A stretch of 64,000 nt of DNA, taken from positions 1 through 64,000 of the forward strand of contig NZ_NMUL01000043.1 of assembly GCF_002234595.1 (NCBI RefSeq). The letters run 5' to 3'. Source of the DNA: Amycolatopsis vastitatis. Lineage in GTDB: Bacteria > Actinomycetota > Actinomycetes > Mycobacteriales > Pseudonocardiaceae. A model generated the notes under the pieces. It made no database searches, had not been told where the DNA came from, and saw nothing but the letters and a program-made list of their open reading frames with translations. Positions 39,843 through 48,189 of the stretch are shown here, in pieces (position 1 is the stretch's first letter; every line of letters starts with the position of its first letter). Both the position numbers and the translations under genes were made by a program.

Positions 39843-41618
39843 GTGCGACTGGTGCGCCTGGAGCGGCAGCAGTCCCGGGTGGCCGACGACGTCCGGGCGG
39901 CACTGGCGTCCCTGGGCCGCGGCAGCACCGTCATCGGCGGCATCGCGCTGATCGGCGTCGCCTCGGTGACCGAGCGCCCGATCGAAGCGGTGGTTCTGCT
40001 GCCCCACGGCGTGATCATCGTGATCGGCGTCGACCTGCCGGACCCGGCCCTGCGGCTGGAAGCCCCGCTGGGCGCTCCGTGGAAGGCGGACGGCTGGCCG
40101 TTGGTGGCGGACGACGACGCGGTCAATCCCGCCACCGAAGCCCTGGACATCTCCCAGGCGTGCGAACGGCGCATCGCCTCCCTGGTCCCCGGGACGGCCC
40201 CGGTGGGGACGATCATCGCGGTGGGCCCGTACGTGGAGACGGTCGACCAGCCCGCGGGCGACCTGGCGGGCCCGGTCCGCGTCCTGCACCCGACCCCGAC
40301 GACGATGCTGGCGGCGACGGTCTCGCTGGCGACGGCCCACCGGCCGCGGTCGGTGGACCAGGTCAGGGCCCTGATCCGGGGGCTGGCACCTTCGGCGCCG
40401 GAGTTTTCGGACGAGGTGCTGCTGGGCGAAGGCTTCAGCCGGTTGACGGACGACTCGCCCCCGGAGTCCCTTTGGGACACTCCGCCCCCAGCCCGGCCCG
40501 CGGCGGCCCCCGGTTCGGCAGCGGTCTCGGTTGATCCCGGCGGGGCGGCGGCAGCTTCGGCTACCGCGGGCGCAGCCATCGCGGCGGCTTCGGCCGCTAC
40601 AGATGCCGATGAGGCCGCGCCCGCTTCAGCCCTGCCTGATCCGGTGACGGAGGATTCGGCCGCCGCGAGCGGGACCGAGAATCCGCCGCCGGCCGAGCAG
40701 GAGCCGACCACGGCCCCGGAGCCCACCACCGCGACCGATCGCCCGCCCGCCGACGAGGAAGCACTCGCGGAAGCCGAACCCACCGAAGTGCTCCCGTCGC
40801 CGCACGACGAGCCGGACCCCGTCGAAACCCCTCCGCGGCCCGTGTTCCCCGGCGCCGAACCCGCGGCACCGCGGCTCCCAGGCCCCACCGCGGCGAATGC
40901 CCCCGAACCGTCGGCCGGGGACACCGAAACCGTCGGGCCGCTCGCCCCAGAACCCGCCGCACCCGAGCCGGCGCTCCCCTTCCCCAAACCGAGACCCCTG
41001 CCCGAAGCCGCCGCCGCGGCCTCGCGGACCGTCCGCTGGCTGCCACTCGGCGCGATCGGGTTGCTCGTCGTCCTGGTCGTCGCCGCGATCGCCGTCGCCA
41101 CCACCGGGGACGGGACCGCCGCCGCTCCGCCGCCCGTTCCGGTCAGCCCGTCGCCGTCCACCGCCGCCGGCAGGCCCGCTCCCGTCAAGAGCCTGCAGTT
41201 CGCCCTGCGCGCCGCCGACGGGGACCAGCGGTGCGCGTCGCACGCCTTCGGGGACGCCCAGGCCAGCCTGCAGCAGACCAGCTGCTCGGGCGTGCGGCGG
41301 GCGAGCTACGCCGCGACCGTCGACGGCAGGTCCGGCGCCGTCACCATCGGGATCGTCGAATTCCCCGACGCCGGCCACGCCGCCGCCTTCAAGGCCGTCG
41401 CCGACACCCCGGGCGGCGGCGGGATCCTCGACCTCGCCACCGAGACCGGCAAGTGGGGCGCCACCGCGCCGCGCTTCGAGAACGCCGCCTACGCCTCCAA
41501 GCTGGAGGGCACCTCCGTCCGGCTGGTGCAGGCGGTGTGGGCGCCGGGACCATCCACTCCGGACGATCCCGGCCTGGTCCGGGCCGCGAAGGCGGCCCTG
41601 GACCTGCCCGCGCAGTGA
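39843..41618 (+). CDS. Pro/Ala-rich single-span membrane protein, unknown function
   Basis: A 591-residue protein of three parts. Residues about 1-190 are a folded domain with VVLLPHGVIIVIGVDLPDP and GAPWKADGWPLV, resembling the strand order of NERD-type nuclease-like domains but without the expected catalytic residues. Residues about 215-395 are a Pro/Ala/Glu/Thr-rich, probably disordered linker. A single helix (WLPLGAIGLLVVLVVAAIA, about 400-420) is followed by a Ser/Pro stretch and a 130-residue extracytoplasmic domain with two Cys. The GTG start has GGAAAGGGG upstream. I cannot name a function. It ends one base before the convergent flavoprotein gene. Confidence 0.75.
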   Translation: MRLVRLERQQSRVADDVRAALASLGRGSTVIGGIALIGVASVTERPIEAVVLLPHGVIIVIGVDLPDPALRLEAPLGAPWKADGWPLVADDDAVNPATEALDISQACERRIASLVPGTAPVGTIIAVGPYVETVDQPAGDLAGPVRVLHPTPTTMLAATVSLATAHRPRSVDQVRALIRGLAPSAPEFSDEVLLGEGFSRLTDDSPPESLWDTPPPARPAAAPGSAAVSVDPGGAAAASATAGAAIAAASAATDADEAAPASALPDPVTEDSAAASGTENPPPAEQEPTTAPEPTTATDRPPADEEALAEAEPTEVLPSPHDEPDPVETPPRPVFPGAEPAAPRLPGPTAANAPEPSAGDTETVGPLAPEPAAPEPALPFPKPRPLPEAAAAASRTVRWLPLGAIGLLVVLVVAAIAVATTGDGTAAAPPPVPVSPSPSTAAGRPAPVKSLQFALRAADGDQRCASHAFGDAQASLQQTSCSGVRRASYAATVDGRSGAVTIGIVEFPDAGHAAAFKAVADTPGGGGILDLATETGKWGATAPRFENAAYASKLEGTSVRLVQAVWAPGPSTPDDPGLVRAAKAALDLPAQ

Positions 41619-41619
41619 C

Positions 41620-43014
41620 TCAGAGCCCGTAGGCCTCGAGCAGCCGCAGCCACACCTCGCTGATCGTCGGGAACGACGGCACCGCGTGCCACAGCCGGTC
41701 CAGCGGCACCTCGCCGACGATCGCGACCGTCGCCGAGTGCACCAGCTCCGCGACGTCCTGGCCGACGAACGTCACGCCGAGCAGCACGTTCCGCTCGGTG
41801 TCGACGACCATCCGGGCCTTGCCGGTGTAGCCGTCCGCGTGCAGCGACGAGCCCGCCACCGCGATGTCGATGTCGACGACGCGGTCCGCCGACCCCGGCC
41901 GCGCGTCCGCCAGGCCGACCGCCGCGACCTCCGGGTCGGTGAACACCACCTGCGGCACCGCGTGGTGATCGGCGGTGGCCGTGAACCGGCTCCACGGCTC
42001 AGCCGGCACCGGCGTACCCGCCGCCAGTGCCGCCACCGTGTCGCCCGCCGCGCGGGCGCCGTACTTGCCCTGGTGGGTCAGCGGGGCGCGGCCGGTGACG
42101 TCGCCGGCCGCGAACAGCCAGTCACCGTCCACTGCGGACACCCGGCCGGTGTCGTCGACCTCCAGTGCGTGCCCGGGCTCGATCCCGAGGCGCTCCAGCC
42201 CGAGCCCGGCGGTCGCGGGACGGCGTCCGGTCGCCACCAGGAACTCGTCGACGACGAGCCGCTCGCCGTCCTTGAGCACGAGTTCGATGTCGTTCCCGGG
42301 TTTGGCCACCCCCTCGACCCCGGACATCGTGTGCACGAACACGCCGGCTTCGCGCAGCCCGTGCAGCACCAGGTCACCGGCGAACCCGGCGTTGCGCGGC
42401 AACGGCCGCGGACCGGTGATCACCAGGTGGACCTCCGACCCGAGCGAGGCGAACGCCTGCGCCATCTCGACGCCGACCACGCCGCCGCCGAGCACGCCGA
42501 GCCGGCGCGGCGCGGACTCCGCCGACGTGGCTTCCCGCGAACCCCACGGCCGGATCGTCTCGAGCCCGGGGATCGACGGCAGGTGGGGCACGCTGCCGGT
42601 GCAGACGATCACCGCGTGCCGCGCGGTCAGCACCCGGTCGCCGCCGACGGTCACCTCCCGCTCACCGGTGATTTCCCCGTGCCCGCGAACCGGTTCGATA
42701 CCCGCGCCGCGGGCCCAGTCGACCTGCCCCGAGTCGTCGCCCTTGCCGGTGAACCAGTCACGCCGCGCGAACACCGCGGCGGGGTCGAGCCGGTCGCCGA
42801 CCGGCACGCCGGGTATCCGCTTCGCCGCGGCGAGGAGATTTCCCGGCCGCAGCAACGCCTTGCTCGGGATGCAGGCCCAATAGGAGCACTCGCCGCCGAA
42901 GCGTTCGTGCTCGACGAGGGCGACCTTGAGGCCTCCGCGGGCCGCCCGTTCCGCGGCCACCTCCCCCACCGGACCCGCACCGATCACCACTACGTCAAAA
43001 GTCTGTCCAGACAT
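41620..43014 (-). CDS. Pyridine nucleotide-disulfide oxidoreductase (dihydrolipoamide dehydrogenase family)
   Basis: A 464-residue FAD/NAD(P) flavoprotein of the class that includes Lpd and mercuric reductase. It has the N-terminal FAD site VVVIGAGPVGEVA, the redox disulfide in GGECSYWACIPSK (C43, C48), the NAD(P) site LGVLGGGVVGVEMA, GDVTG at the second FAD site, and a C-terminal His-Glu pair in HAVPSFPTISE. The disulfide region differs from the canonical GGTCLNVGCIPSK of Lpd, so the partner may not be lipoamide. A role in thiol or quinone reduction is possible. The gene is divergent from the Lsr2-like gene. Confidence 0.83.
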   Translation of the reverse strand: MSGQTFDVVVIGAGPVGEVAAERAARGGLKVALVEHERFGGECSYWACIPSKALLRPGNLLAAAKRIPGVPVGDRLDPAAVFARRDWFTGKGDDSGQVDWARGAGIEPVRGHGEITGEREVTVGGDRVLTARHAVIVCTGSVPHLPSIPGLETIRPWGSREATSAESAPRRLGVLGGGVVGVEMAQAFASLGSEVHLVITGPRPLPRNAGFAGDLVLHGLREAGVFVHTMSGVEGVAKPGNDIELVLKDGERLVVDEFLVATGRRPATAGLGLERLGIEPGHALEVDDTGRVSAVDGDWLFAAGDVTGRAPLTHQGKYGARAAGDTVAALAAGTPVPAEPWSRFTATADHHAVPQVVFTDPEVAAVGLADARPGSADRVVDIDIAVAGSSLHADGYTGKARMVVDTERNVLLGVTFVGQDVAELVHSATVAIVGEVPLDRLWHAVPSFPTISEVWLRLLEAYGL

Positions 43015-43153
43015 GGCTTCAGGTCACACCACTACGCGGGATCGCGCAAGCGAACGGCTATCCTCCGTCAGGAAGCTGCAAGTTATCGGCGGCCCGGGTG
43101 CCGTCGGGCCCGGTGCGCGCGAAATACCAACGTTCGAGCACGGGAGGTTTGTC

Positions 43154-43663
43154 GTGGCCAAGAACACGGCTGTGCAGGTGCTGGATGATCTGACCGGCGA
43201 GCCCGCGGGGGAGACCGTCGGGTTCGGGCTGGACGGCATCGACTACGACATCGACCTCTCCTTCGCCAACGCCGAGGCGTTGCGCGAGTTCCTGCAGCGC
43301 TACGCCGACGCCGGACGCCGGACCGGCGGCCGCAAGAACCGCCCGCGGCTCGTCCCGGGTGCGAAGCTGCCGCGGGCCAAGGCCACGTCGAAGACGGCGA
43401 AGCCGGCCGCCGGTCGCCGCGCGGCCGCCAAGAAGGCCGAACCCGTCCAGACCCCGGCTCCGAAGCCCGCCGCCAAGCCCGCCGCGAAGGCCAAGGCCAC
43501 CACGGCGAAGGCGGCCCCGGCCAAGACCACCACCCGCGCGAAGACCACGGCGAAGGCCGAACCGGCGAAGACCACCCGGGCCCGGAAAGCGGCGGAGCCG
43601 AAGAAGTCCACCCCGGCGTCCACGCGCAAGGTGCCCACGGTCACGTTCTCCGCGGCCGAGTAA
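43154..43663 (+). CDS. Lsr2-like N-terminal domain with Lys/Ala/Pro-rich (H1-like) tail
   Basis: A 169-residue basic protein. Residues 1-59 (VQVLDDLTGEPAGE, TVGFGLDGIDYDIDLS, LREFLQRYADAGRRTGG) match the dimerisation domain of Lsr2, the actinobacterial nucleoid-associated xenogeneic silencer. The C-terminal half of Lsr2, with the RGR DNA-binding motif and the ending that reads GRIPADVIDAYHAA in mycobacteria, is absent. Instead residues about 60-160 are Lys/Ala/Pro/Thr repeats like histone H1 or the tails of mycobacterial HupB, ending PTVTFSAAE. The GTG start has GGGAGG seven bases upstream. It probably binds DNA non-specifically, but this is inferred. Confidence 0.8.
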   Translation: MAKNTAVQVLDDLTGEPAGETVGFGLDGIDYDIDLSFANAEALREFLQRYADAGRRTGGRKNRPRLVPGAKLPRAKATSKTAKPAAGRRAAAKKAEPVQTPAPKPAAKPAAKAKATTAKAAPAKTTTRAKTTAKAEPAKTTRARKAAEPKKSTPASTRKVPTVTFSAAE

Positions 43664-43678
43664 GTCCACAGGAGACAG

Positions 43679-43711
43679 AAGACCCCGGAGGCCGTCGGTC
43701 TCCGGGGTCTT
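43679..43711. terminator. Terminator between convergent lsr2-like and lipoate-ligase genes
   Basis: AAGACCCCGGAG (43679-43690) and CTCCGGGGTCTT (43700-43711) form a perfect 12-bp stem with a 9-nt loop. It lies 15 nt after the lsr2-like stop and 10 nt after the stop of the opposing gene, with T residues at both ends, so it can serve both strands. Confidence 0.82.
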
Positions 43712-43720
43712 TCGCGGCGG

Positions 43721-44452
43721 TCAGGCCGCGCGCTGGGCGCCGTCCGCGTGCCAGGAGGGGTAGCGGTAGCGGGTGTGCAGCAACGCCCGCTGCCGCGCCA
43801 GTTCCGCCGCGGAAGGCGGCCGGGGCACGAACGTCCCGAGCAGCTGCGACGCCGCCGCCCGCACCGCCGCCTCGACCGCGGGGAAGCCGGGCCGCAGGCC
43901 GTGCTCGGCCAGCGACGCCACCGGGCTGCGGTGGGAGTCGAGCGGCCGTGGGTCCGGCGGCGCGCTCGTCAGGTAGCGGCCGACGAGGCCGGCGGACGTC
44001 TCGACCAGCAGCGTCGAGTGGGCCAGCAGCCCGGTCTTCGTGCGGAACACGGCGAAGCCGCACAGCTTGGCGTCCCCGACGAACAACCCGCGGTCGCCGA
44101 TCCGCGGCACCAGCCCGAGCTGGTCGACGGCCGCGCTCATCACCTGGCCGAGCGCCTCCAGGGGCCGGTCGGCCGGGCCGGGCAGGACGAGCGTCACGTT
44201 CAAGTTTCCCGGGTCGTGGAACACCGTGCCGCCGCCGCTGGCCCGGCGCAGCACCGGGACGCCGTCGCGGGCGCACTCGTCGACGCGCACCTCGCGCGTG
44301 ATCCGCTGCCCGCGGCCCACGACGACGCACACCGGGTTGCGCCAGAGCCACAGCACCGGTGACCCGGACGCGACCCGGAGGAGCGCTTCGTCGAACGCCA
44401 GGTTTTCGGCCGGGTCCGTGAACGCGGCACGGACGTCCGACCCCGTCGTCAT
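43721..44452 (-). CDS. Lipoate-protein ligase A-like (BPL/LplA superfamily)
   Basis: A 243-residue protein of the lipoate/biotin ligase fold. The RRASGGGTVFHDPGNLNVT motif (residues 69-87) binds the lipoyl-AMP, and K129 in GDAKLCGFA is the conserved lysine. The N-terminal AENLAFDEALL matches LplA. The LplA accessory C-terminal domain is not evident, so it could be a ligase needing a partner or an amidotransferase/octanoyl-transferase. Substrates would be the lipoyl domains of E2 in the pyruvate dehydrogenase complex. It starts with an ATGA overlap on pntB, so is translated with the transhydrogenase genes. Confidence 0.85.
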   Translation of the reverse strand: MTTGSDVRAAFTDPAENLAFDEALLRVASGSPVLWLWRNPVCVVVGRGQRITREVRVDECARDGVPVLRRASGGGTVFHDPGNLNVTLVLPGPADRPLEALGQVMSAAVDQLGLVPRIGDRGLFVGDAKLCGFAVFRTKTGLLAHSTLLVETSAGLVGRYLTSAPPDPRPLDSHRSPVASLAEHGLRPGFPAVEAAVRAAASQLLGTFVPRPPSAAELARQRALLHTRYRYPSWHADGAQRAA

Positions 44453-45837
44453 AGCGCTTTGAGTTCCTCCACGATCTCGCCCACCGACGACTTGGCGTCC
44501 CCGAAGAGCATGCTGGTCTTCGGATCGTAGAACAGGTCGTTGTCGATGCCGGCGAACCCGGAGCTCATCCCGCGTTTCAAGACGATCACGGACCGGCTTT
44601 CGTTGACCTTGAGGATCGGCATCCCGTAGATCGGCGAGCTGGGGTCGGTCTGCGCGGCCGGGTTCGTGACGTCGTTCGCGCCGATCACCAGCGCGACGTC
44701 GGTCTGGGCGAACTCGGAGTTGATCTCGTCCATCTCCTTGAGCTGCTCGTACGGCACGTCGGCCTCGGCGAGCAGCACGTTCATGTGCCCGGGCATCCGG
44801 CCGGCCACCGGGTGGATCGCGTAGGCGACCGTGATGCCCTTCTTCTCCAGCAGCTTCGCCATCTCGCGGACGGTGTGCTGCGCCTGCGCCACGGCCATGC
44901 CGTAGCCGGGCACCACGACGACCTTGCTCGCGTACGCCATCTGGATCGCGGTGTCGGCCGCGCTGGTCGAACGCACCGGACGGGCTTCCTTCGTCCCACT
45001 GCCGGCCGCGACCGCCGGGCCGCCGCCGAAGCCGCCCGCGACGATCGCCGGGATGGACCGGTTCATCGCCTTGGCCATCAGGTTGGTCAGGATCGAGCCG
45101 GACGCGCCGACGATCATGCCGGCCACGATCAGCGCCGTGTTGTCCAGCGCCAGGCCCATCGCCGCGGCCGACAGCCCGGTGAACGCGTTGAGCAGCGAGA
45201 TCACCACCGGCATGTCCGCGCCGCCGATCGGCAGCACGACCGTGAGGCCGAGGATGCCCGCCGCGACGAGCAGGCCGATGATCAGCAGTTCGTTGTCGCC
45301 GCCGGTGATGATGAGCACCGCGCAGACGACGGCGATCAGCAGGAGCAGCGCGTTGACCGGCTGCTGCAGCTTGCCCATGGTGATCGGGCGGCCGCTGATC
45401 AGCTCCTGCAGCTTGCCGAACGCGACGTTCGAGCCCCAGAAGGAGATCGACCCGATGATCGCCGCGAACAGGGACGCGATCGCGATGTACACCGGCTCGT
45501 GCGCGTAGCCGTCGGTGGAGTTGAACTCGACCCAGGCGATGAGCGCGACCGCGCCGCCGCCGACGCCGTTGAACAGCGCCACCATCTGCGGCATCGCGGT
45601 CATCTTGACCTTGCGCGCCGACGGGACGCCGACGACCACACCGATCCCGACGCCGAGGACGATCAGCAGCCAGTTGCCCATGCCCGGCGTGAGCAGGGTG
45701 GCGACCACCGCGATGCCCATGCCGACCGCGGCGATCCAGTTGCCGCGAACCGCGGTGCGCGGGCCGGTCAGGCCCATCAGGCCGTAGATGAAGAGGGCGA
45801 ACGCGATGATGTAGAGGATCGCGATGAAGTCGGTCAC
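44449..45837 (-). CDS. pntB: NAD(P) transhydrogenase subunit beta
   Basis: A 462-residue protein that forms the second half of the proton-pumping transhydrogenase (NADH + NADP+ to NAD+ + NADPH). About nine N-terminal helices form the proton channel (with GRPITMGKLQQPVNA and SGSILTNLMAKAMNRSIPAI), and the C-terminal NADP(H)-binding domain III has VVVPGYGMAVAQAQH, IHPVAGRMPGHMNVLLAEA, VIGANDVTNPAA and VLKRGMSSGFAGIDN. The GTG start overlaps the pntAb stop and the TGA overlaps the lipoate-ligase ATG. Length is normal. Confidence 0.95.
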   Translation of the reverse strand: MTDFIAILYIIAFALFIYGLMGLTGPRTAVRGNWIAAVGMGIAVVATLLTPGMGNWLLIVLGVGIGVVVGVPSARKVKMTAMPQMVALFNGVGGGAVALIAWVEFNSTDGYAHEPVYIAIASLFAAIIGSISFWGSNVAFGKLQELISGRPITMGKLQQPVNALLLLIAVVCAVLIITGGDNELLIIGLLVAAGILGLTVVLPIGGADMPVVISLLNAFTGLSAAAMGLALDNTALIVAGMIVGASGSILTNLMAKAMNRSIPAIVAGGFGGGPAVAAGSGTKEARPVRSTSAADTAIQMAYASKVVVVPGYGMAVAQAQHTVREMAKLLEKKGITVAYAIHPVAGRMPGHMNVLLAEADVPYEQLKEMDEINSEFAQTDVALVIGANDVTNPAAQTDPSSPIYGMPILKVNESRSVIVLKRGMSSGFAGIDNDLFYDPKTSMLFGDAKSSVGEIVEELKAL

Positions 45838-46145
45838 TTCTCGTCCTCCTCACCGGCAACGGGTTTCTTGGCCTTGAACATCGACAGCATCCGGTCGGTG
45901 ACCAGGAACCCGCCGACGACGTTGATCGTGCCGAAGGCGATGGCGATCACCAGAAGGATCTTGTTGAACACGCCGTCGACGCCGAGGCCGAGCACGACCA
46001 GGCCGCCCAGCAGCACGATGCCGTGGATGGCGTTGGTGCCGGACATCAGCGGCGTGTGCAGGGTGTTGGGCACCTTGGAGATGACGGCGAAGCCGACGAA
46101 CCCGGCGAGCACCAGCACAGCCAGGTTCTGCACCAAAGGACTCAC
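45834..46145 (-). CDS. pntAb: NAD(P) transhydrogenase subunit alpha part 2
   Basis: A 103-residue membrane protein with three or four hydrophobic helices, the C-terminal part of the alpha subunit. The conserved segment KVPNTLHTPLMSGTNAIHGIVLLGG (residues about 25-49, in parts) lines the proton channel, and FGTINVVGGFLVTDRMLSMFK ends the last helix. The charged tail is cytoplasmic. Splitting of alpha into two proteins is usual in actinobacteria. GTG start 46145 overlaps the part-1 stop and has GGGAG seven bases upstream; the stop overlaps pntB. Confidence 0.93.
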   Translation of the reverse strand: MSPLVQNLAVLVLAGFVGFAVISKVPNTLHTPLMSGTNAIHGIVLLGGLVVLGLGVDGVFNKILLVIAIAFGTINVVGGFLVTDRMLSMFKAKKPVAGEEDEK

Positions 46146-47254
46146 GACGCGCTCCCTTCGCGCCCGGCCACGCAGGCACCGGCGACGATTTCGTCCTCGA
46201 AGTTCAGCTCGAGGGCGCCTTCCTTCGTCACGAGCAGCTCCAGCAGCTCGGTGACGTTGCGCGCGTACAGCTCGCTGGCGTGCGAAGGCATTTCGGCGGG
46301 CAGGTTCAGCGGAGACGAGATGGTGACGTCGTGCTCCACGACGTCCTCGCCCGGCTTGGTCAGCTCGCAGTTGCCGCCGGACTCCCCGGCCAGGTCGACG
46401 ACGACCGAGCCGGCCGGCATGCCCTTGACGGCGTCCGCGGTGACCAGGGTCGGCGCCTTGCGGCCCGGCACCAGCGCCGTCGTGATCACGACGTCGAACC
46501 TCGTGATGGCCTCGGTGAGCCGCCGCTGCTGTTCTTCGCGTTCCTCCGGGGTCAGCTCGCGGGCGTACCCGCCTTCGCCGACCGCCTCGATGCCGAGGTC
46601 CAGGAACTGCGCGCCCAGCGACTTGACCTGCTCGCCGACCTCGGGCCGCACGTCGTAGCCCGTGGTCTGCGCGCCGAGCCGTTTCGCGGTGGCCAGCGCC
46701 TGCAGGCCGGCGACGCCGGCGCCGAGCACGAGCACCTTGGCCGGCGGAACCGTGCCGGCCGCGGTGGTGAGCATCGGGAAGAACCGCGGCAGCTTCTGCG
46801 CCGCGAGCAGCACCGCGCGGTAGCCGCCGATGCTGGCCTGCGACGACAGCGCGTCCATCGCCTGGGCCCGGGAAATCCGCGGGATCGCCTCCATCGCGAA
46901 GGCGCGCAGGCCCGCTTCTTCGAGCTTCGCGAGCCCTTCCGGGTTGCCGCGGGGATCGAGGAAACCGACGAGCACGGTGCCCCGGCTCAGCTTCGCGATT
47001 TCCCCGGGCGAGGGCGCGTTGACCTTGACGACGATCGGCGCGCCCCACGCGTCGCCGAGTTCGGCGCCCGCCTGGGTGTACGCGTCGTCACTCAGGTGCG
47101 CACCGGCGCCGGCGCCCGGCTCGACGAGGACGCGCAACCCGCGTTGCGCGAGCCTCCCGACGAGCTTCGGCACCATGGCCACCCGGCGCTCCCCGGGGCG
47201 TGACTCGGCCACCACACCCACGGTGAGCTGCTGACTCTGTTCGCTGTCCGCCAC
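46142..47254 (-). CDS. pntAa: NAD(P) transhydrogenase subunit alpha part 1
   Basis: A 370-residue soluble NAD(H)-binding domain I. It starts VGVVAESRPGERRVAMVP, has VLVLGAGVAGLQALATAKRLGAQTTGYDVR as the Rossmann fold (about residues 168-197, in parts) and GMPAGSVVVDLAGESGGNCE with its Asp/Glu residues later. All match PntAA and its relative alanine dehydrogenase; the downstream membrane subunits identify it as transhydrogenase. The GTG at 47254 has GGAGG seven bases upstream. It is the first of four overlapping genes pntAa-pntAb-pntB-lipoate ligase. Confidence 0.95.
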   Translation of the reverse strand: MADSEQSQQLTVGVVAESRPGERRVAMVPKLVGRLAQRGLRVLVEPGAGAGAHLSDDAYTQAGAELGDAWGAPIVVKVNAPSPGEIAKLSRGTVLVGFLDPRGNPEGLAKLEEAGLRAFAMEAIPRISRAQAMDALSSQASIGGYRAVLLAAQKLPRFFPMLTTAAGTVPPAKVLVLGAGVAGLQALATAKRLGAQTTGYDVRPEVGEQVKSLGAQFLDLGIEAVGEGGYARELTPEEREEQQRRLTEAITRFDVVITTALVPGRKAPTLVTADAVKGMPAGSVVVDLAGESGGNCELTKPGEDVVEHDVTISSPLNLPAEMPSHASELYARNVTELLELLVTKEGALELNFEDEIVAGACVAGREGSAS

Positions 47255-47376
47255 ACGACCTCCTCATCGGCGAGGCACGATCCGAGGGTTGTACCACGCC
47301 GGACCGACAGTCCCCAGTGACGTGAGTCGCAAGTCTCCCGTTTGTCACGGAAGTACGGATGGGGTGCGTGAAACGT

Positions 47377-48096
47377 TCAGTCGCTTTTCCAGTGCGGGAC
47401 GCCGAGCAGGACAAGACGCAGCCGTTTTTCCGCCGTTCCGGTGATTTTCTCGTCTTCACCAGGGCGGGCTTCCAGCAGTTCGACAATCGTCGCGAGCATC
47501 ACGGAAACGATCAAGTCGGCCAGCATGTGCAGGTCTTCGGTGCTCCACGACCGCAGCGGCGCGAACCGGGCGAGGTCGATCGCGAGGTCGCCGGAAAACA
47601 GGCGGAGTTCGACGCCGATGGCCTTGGCGAGCGGACCGCCGCCGTAGCGTTCGCGCGTCAGGAACCGGAAATGGTCCTCGTTCGCCCGGACGAACCGGTG
47701 CACCGTGACCACCGAGGCGCTGATCATCCCCTGGTAGGTGTCGGGGTCGGTGCGGGCCGAGCGCATCATGCCGCGCAGCGTGCGCGTCGCTTCTTCGACG
47801 AGCGCGACGCCCAGTTCCTCCATCGAGGCGAAGTGCCGGTAGAAGGCCGTCGGGACGATTCCGGCGCCCTTGGCGACCTCGCGCAGGGAAAGCGTCGCGA
47901 ACGGGCGGTCGGCCAGCATGTCCAGGGCGGCGTCCAGGAGCGCCTGACGCGTGCGCTGCTTGCGCTCCTGACGGGTCACCGGCTCTTCGGACACGAGCTC
48001 CAGCGTACGGACATCTTTTGGGGGTGCAGGGGGCCTGCCCCCTGCCGGGGGCCGGGGCGGAGCCCCGCTCGACACTGCGTCCACCGCGTTGCTCAC
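47377..48096 (-). CDS. TetR regulator, FabR/DesT-like
   Basis: A 239-residue repressor. The N-terminal helix-turn-helix region TRQERKQRTRQALLDAALDML and LSLREVAKGAGIVPTAFYRHF (about residues 70-90) with the following MEELGVALVEE closely follow FabR and DesT, the TetR repressors that sense the saturated/unsaturated acyl-CoA balance. It is divergent from a reductase/desaturase pair, the same layout as P. aeruginosa desT-desCB. The GTG at 48096 has GAGG seven bases upstream; then the first 28 residues include those encoded by a GC-rich repeat. A shorter start at GTG 47994 would omit the repeat but has a poor ribosome binding site. Confidence 0.82.
   Translation of the reverse strand: MSNAVDAVSSGAPPRPPAGGRPPAPPKDVRTLELVSEEPVTRQERKQRTRQALLDAALDMLADRPFATLSLREVAKGAGIVPTAFYRHFASMEELGVALVEEATRTLRGMMRSARTDPDTYQGMISASVVTVHRFVRANEDHFRFLTRERYGGGPLAKAIGVELRLFSGDLAIDLARFAPLRSWSTEDLHMLADLIVSVMLATIVELLEARPGEDEKITGTAEKRLRLVLLGVPHWKSD
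48015..48073 (+). repeat. GC-rich palindromic repeat, copy 2 (N-terminus of the TetR gene)
   Basis: Read on the plus strand: CTTTTGGGGG, TGCAGGGGGCCTGCCCCCTG, then CCGGGGGCCGGGGCGGAGCC and CCGCTCGAC. The block order CTTTT, G-run, hairpin, GGGGCGGAGCCCCG matches copy 1 at 13909-13963 (which is on the other strand). It encodes an Ala/Pro/Gly/Arg-rich stretch in the TetR N-terminus if the upstream GTG is used. Confidence 0.65.
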
Positions 48097-48118
48097 GTCA
48101 CATCCTCGCCTTCCCGCG

Positions 48119-48171
48119 TTGACAGGGTGTCCACTTCTGCAGTGCACTATTCAGTGTACAGCCGTTCACTG
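48119..48171 (+). promoter_or_regulatory. Desaturase operon promoter with DesT-like operator
   Basis: A consensus -35 TTGACA lies at 48119-48124; TGCACT (48143-48148, 18 nt spacing) is the best -10. The dyad CAGTGTAC-AGCC-GTTCACTG (48152-48171) has one mismatch and resembles the AGTGAAC-type operators of DesT/FabR regulators. A partial site CAGTGCACT (48140-48148) overlaps the -10. The ribosome binding site GAGGAGG follows at 48177-48183. Confidence 0.6.
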
Positions 48172-48189
48172 TAACCGAGGAGGTTCCCG

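Noticed and set aside
43350..43640. Tandem repeat or frameshifted region in the lsr2-like gene
   Set aside because: The Lys/Ala/Pro codons make the DNA repetitive, but there is no fixed repeat unit and the frame stays open to a normal stop; it is a low-complexity protein tail.
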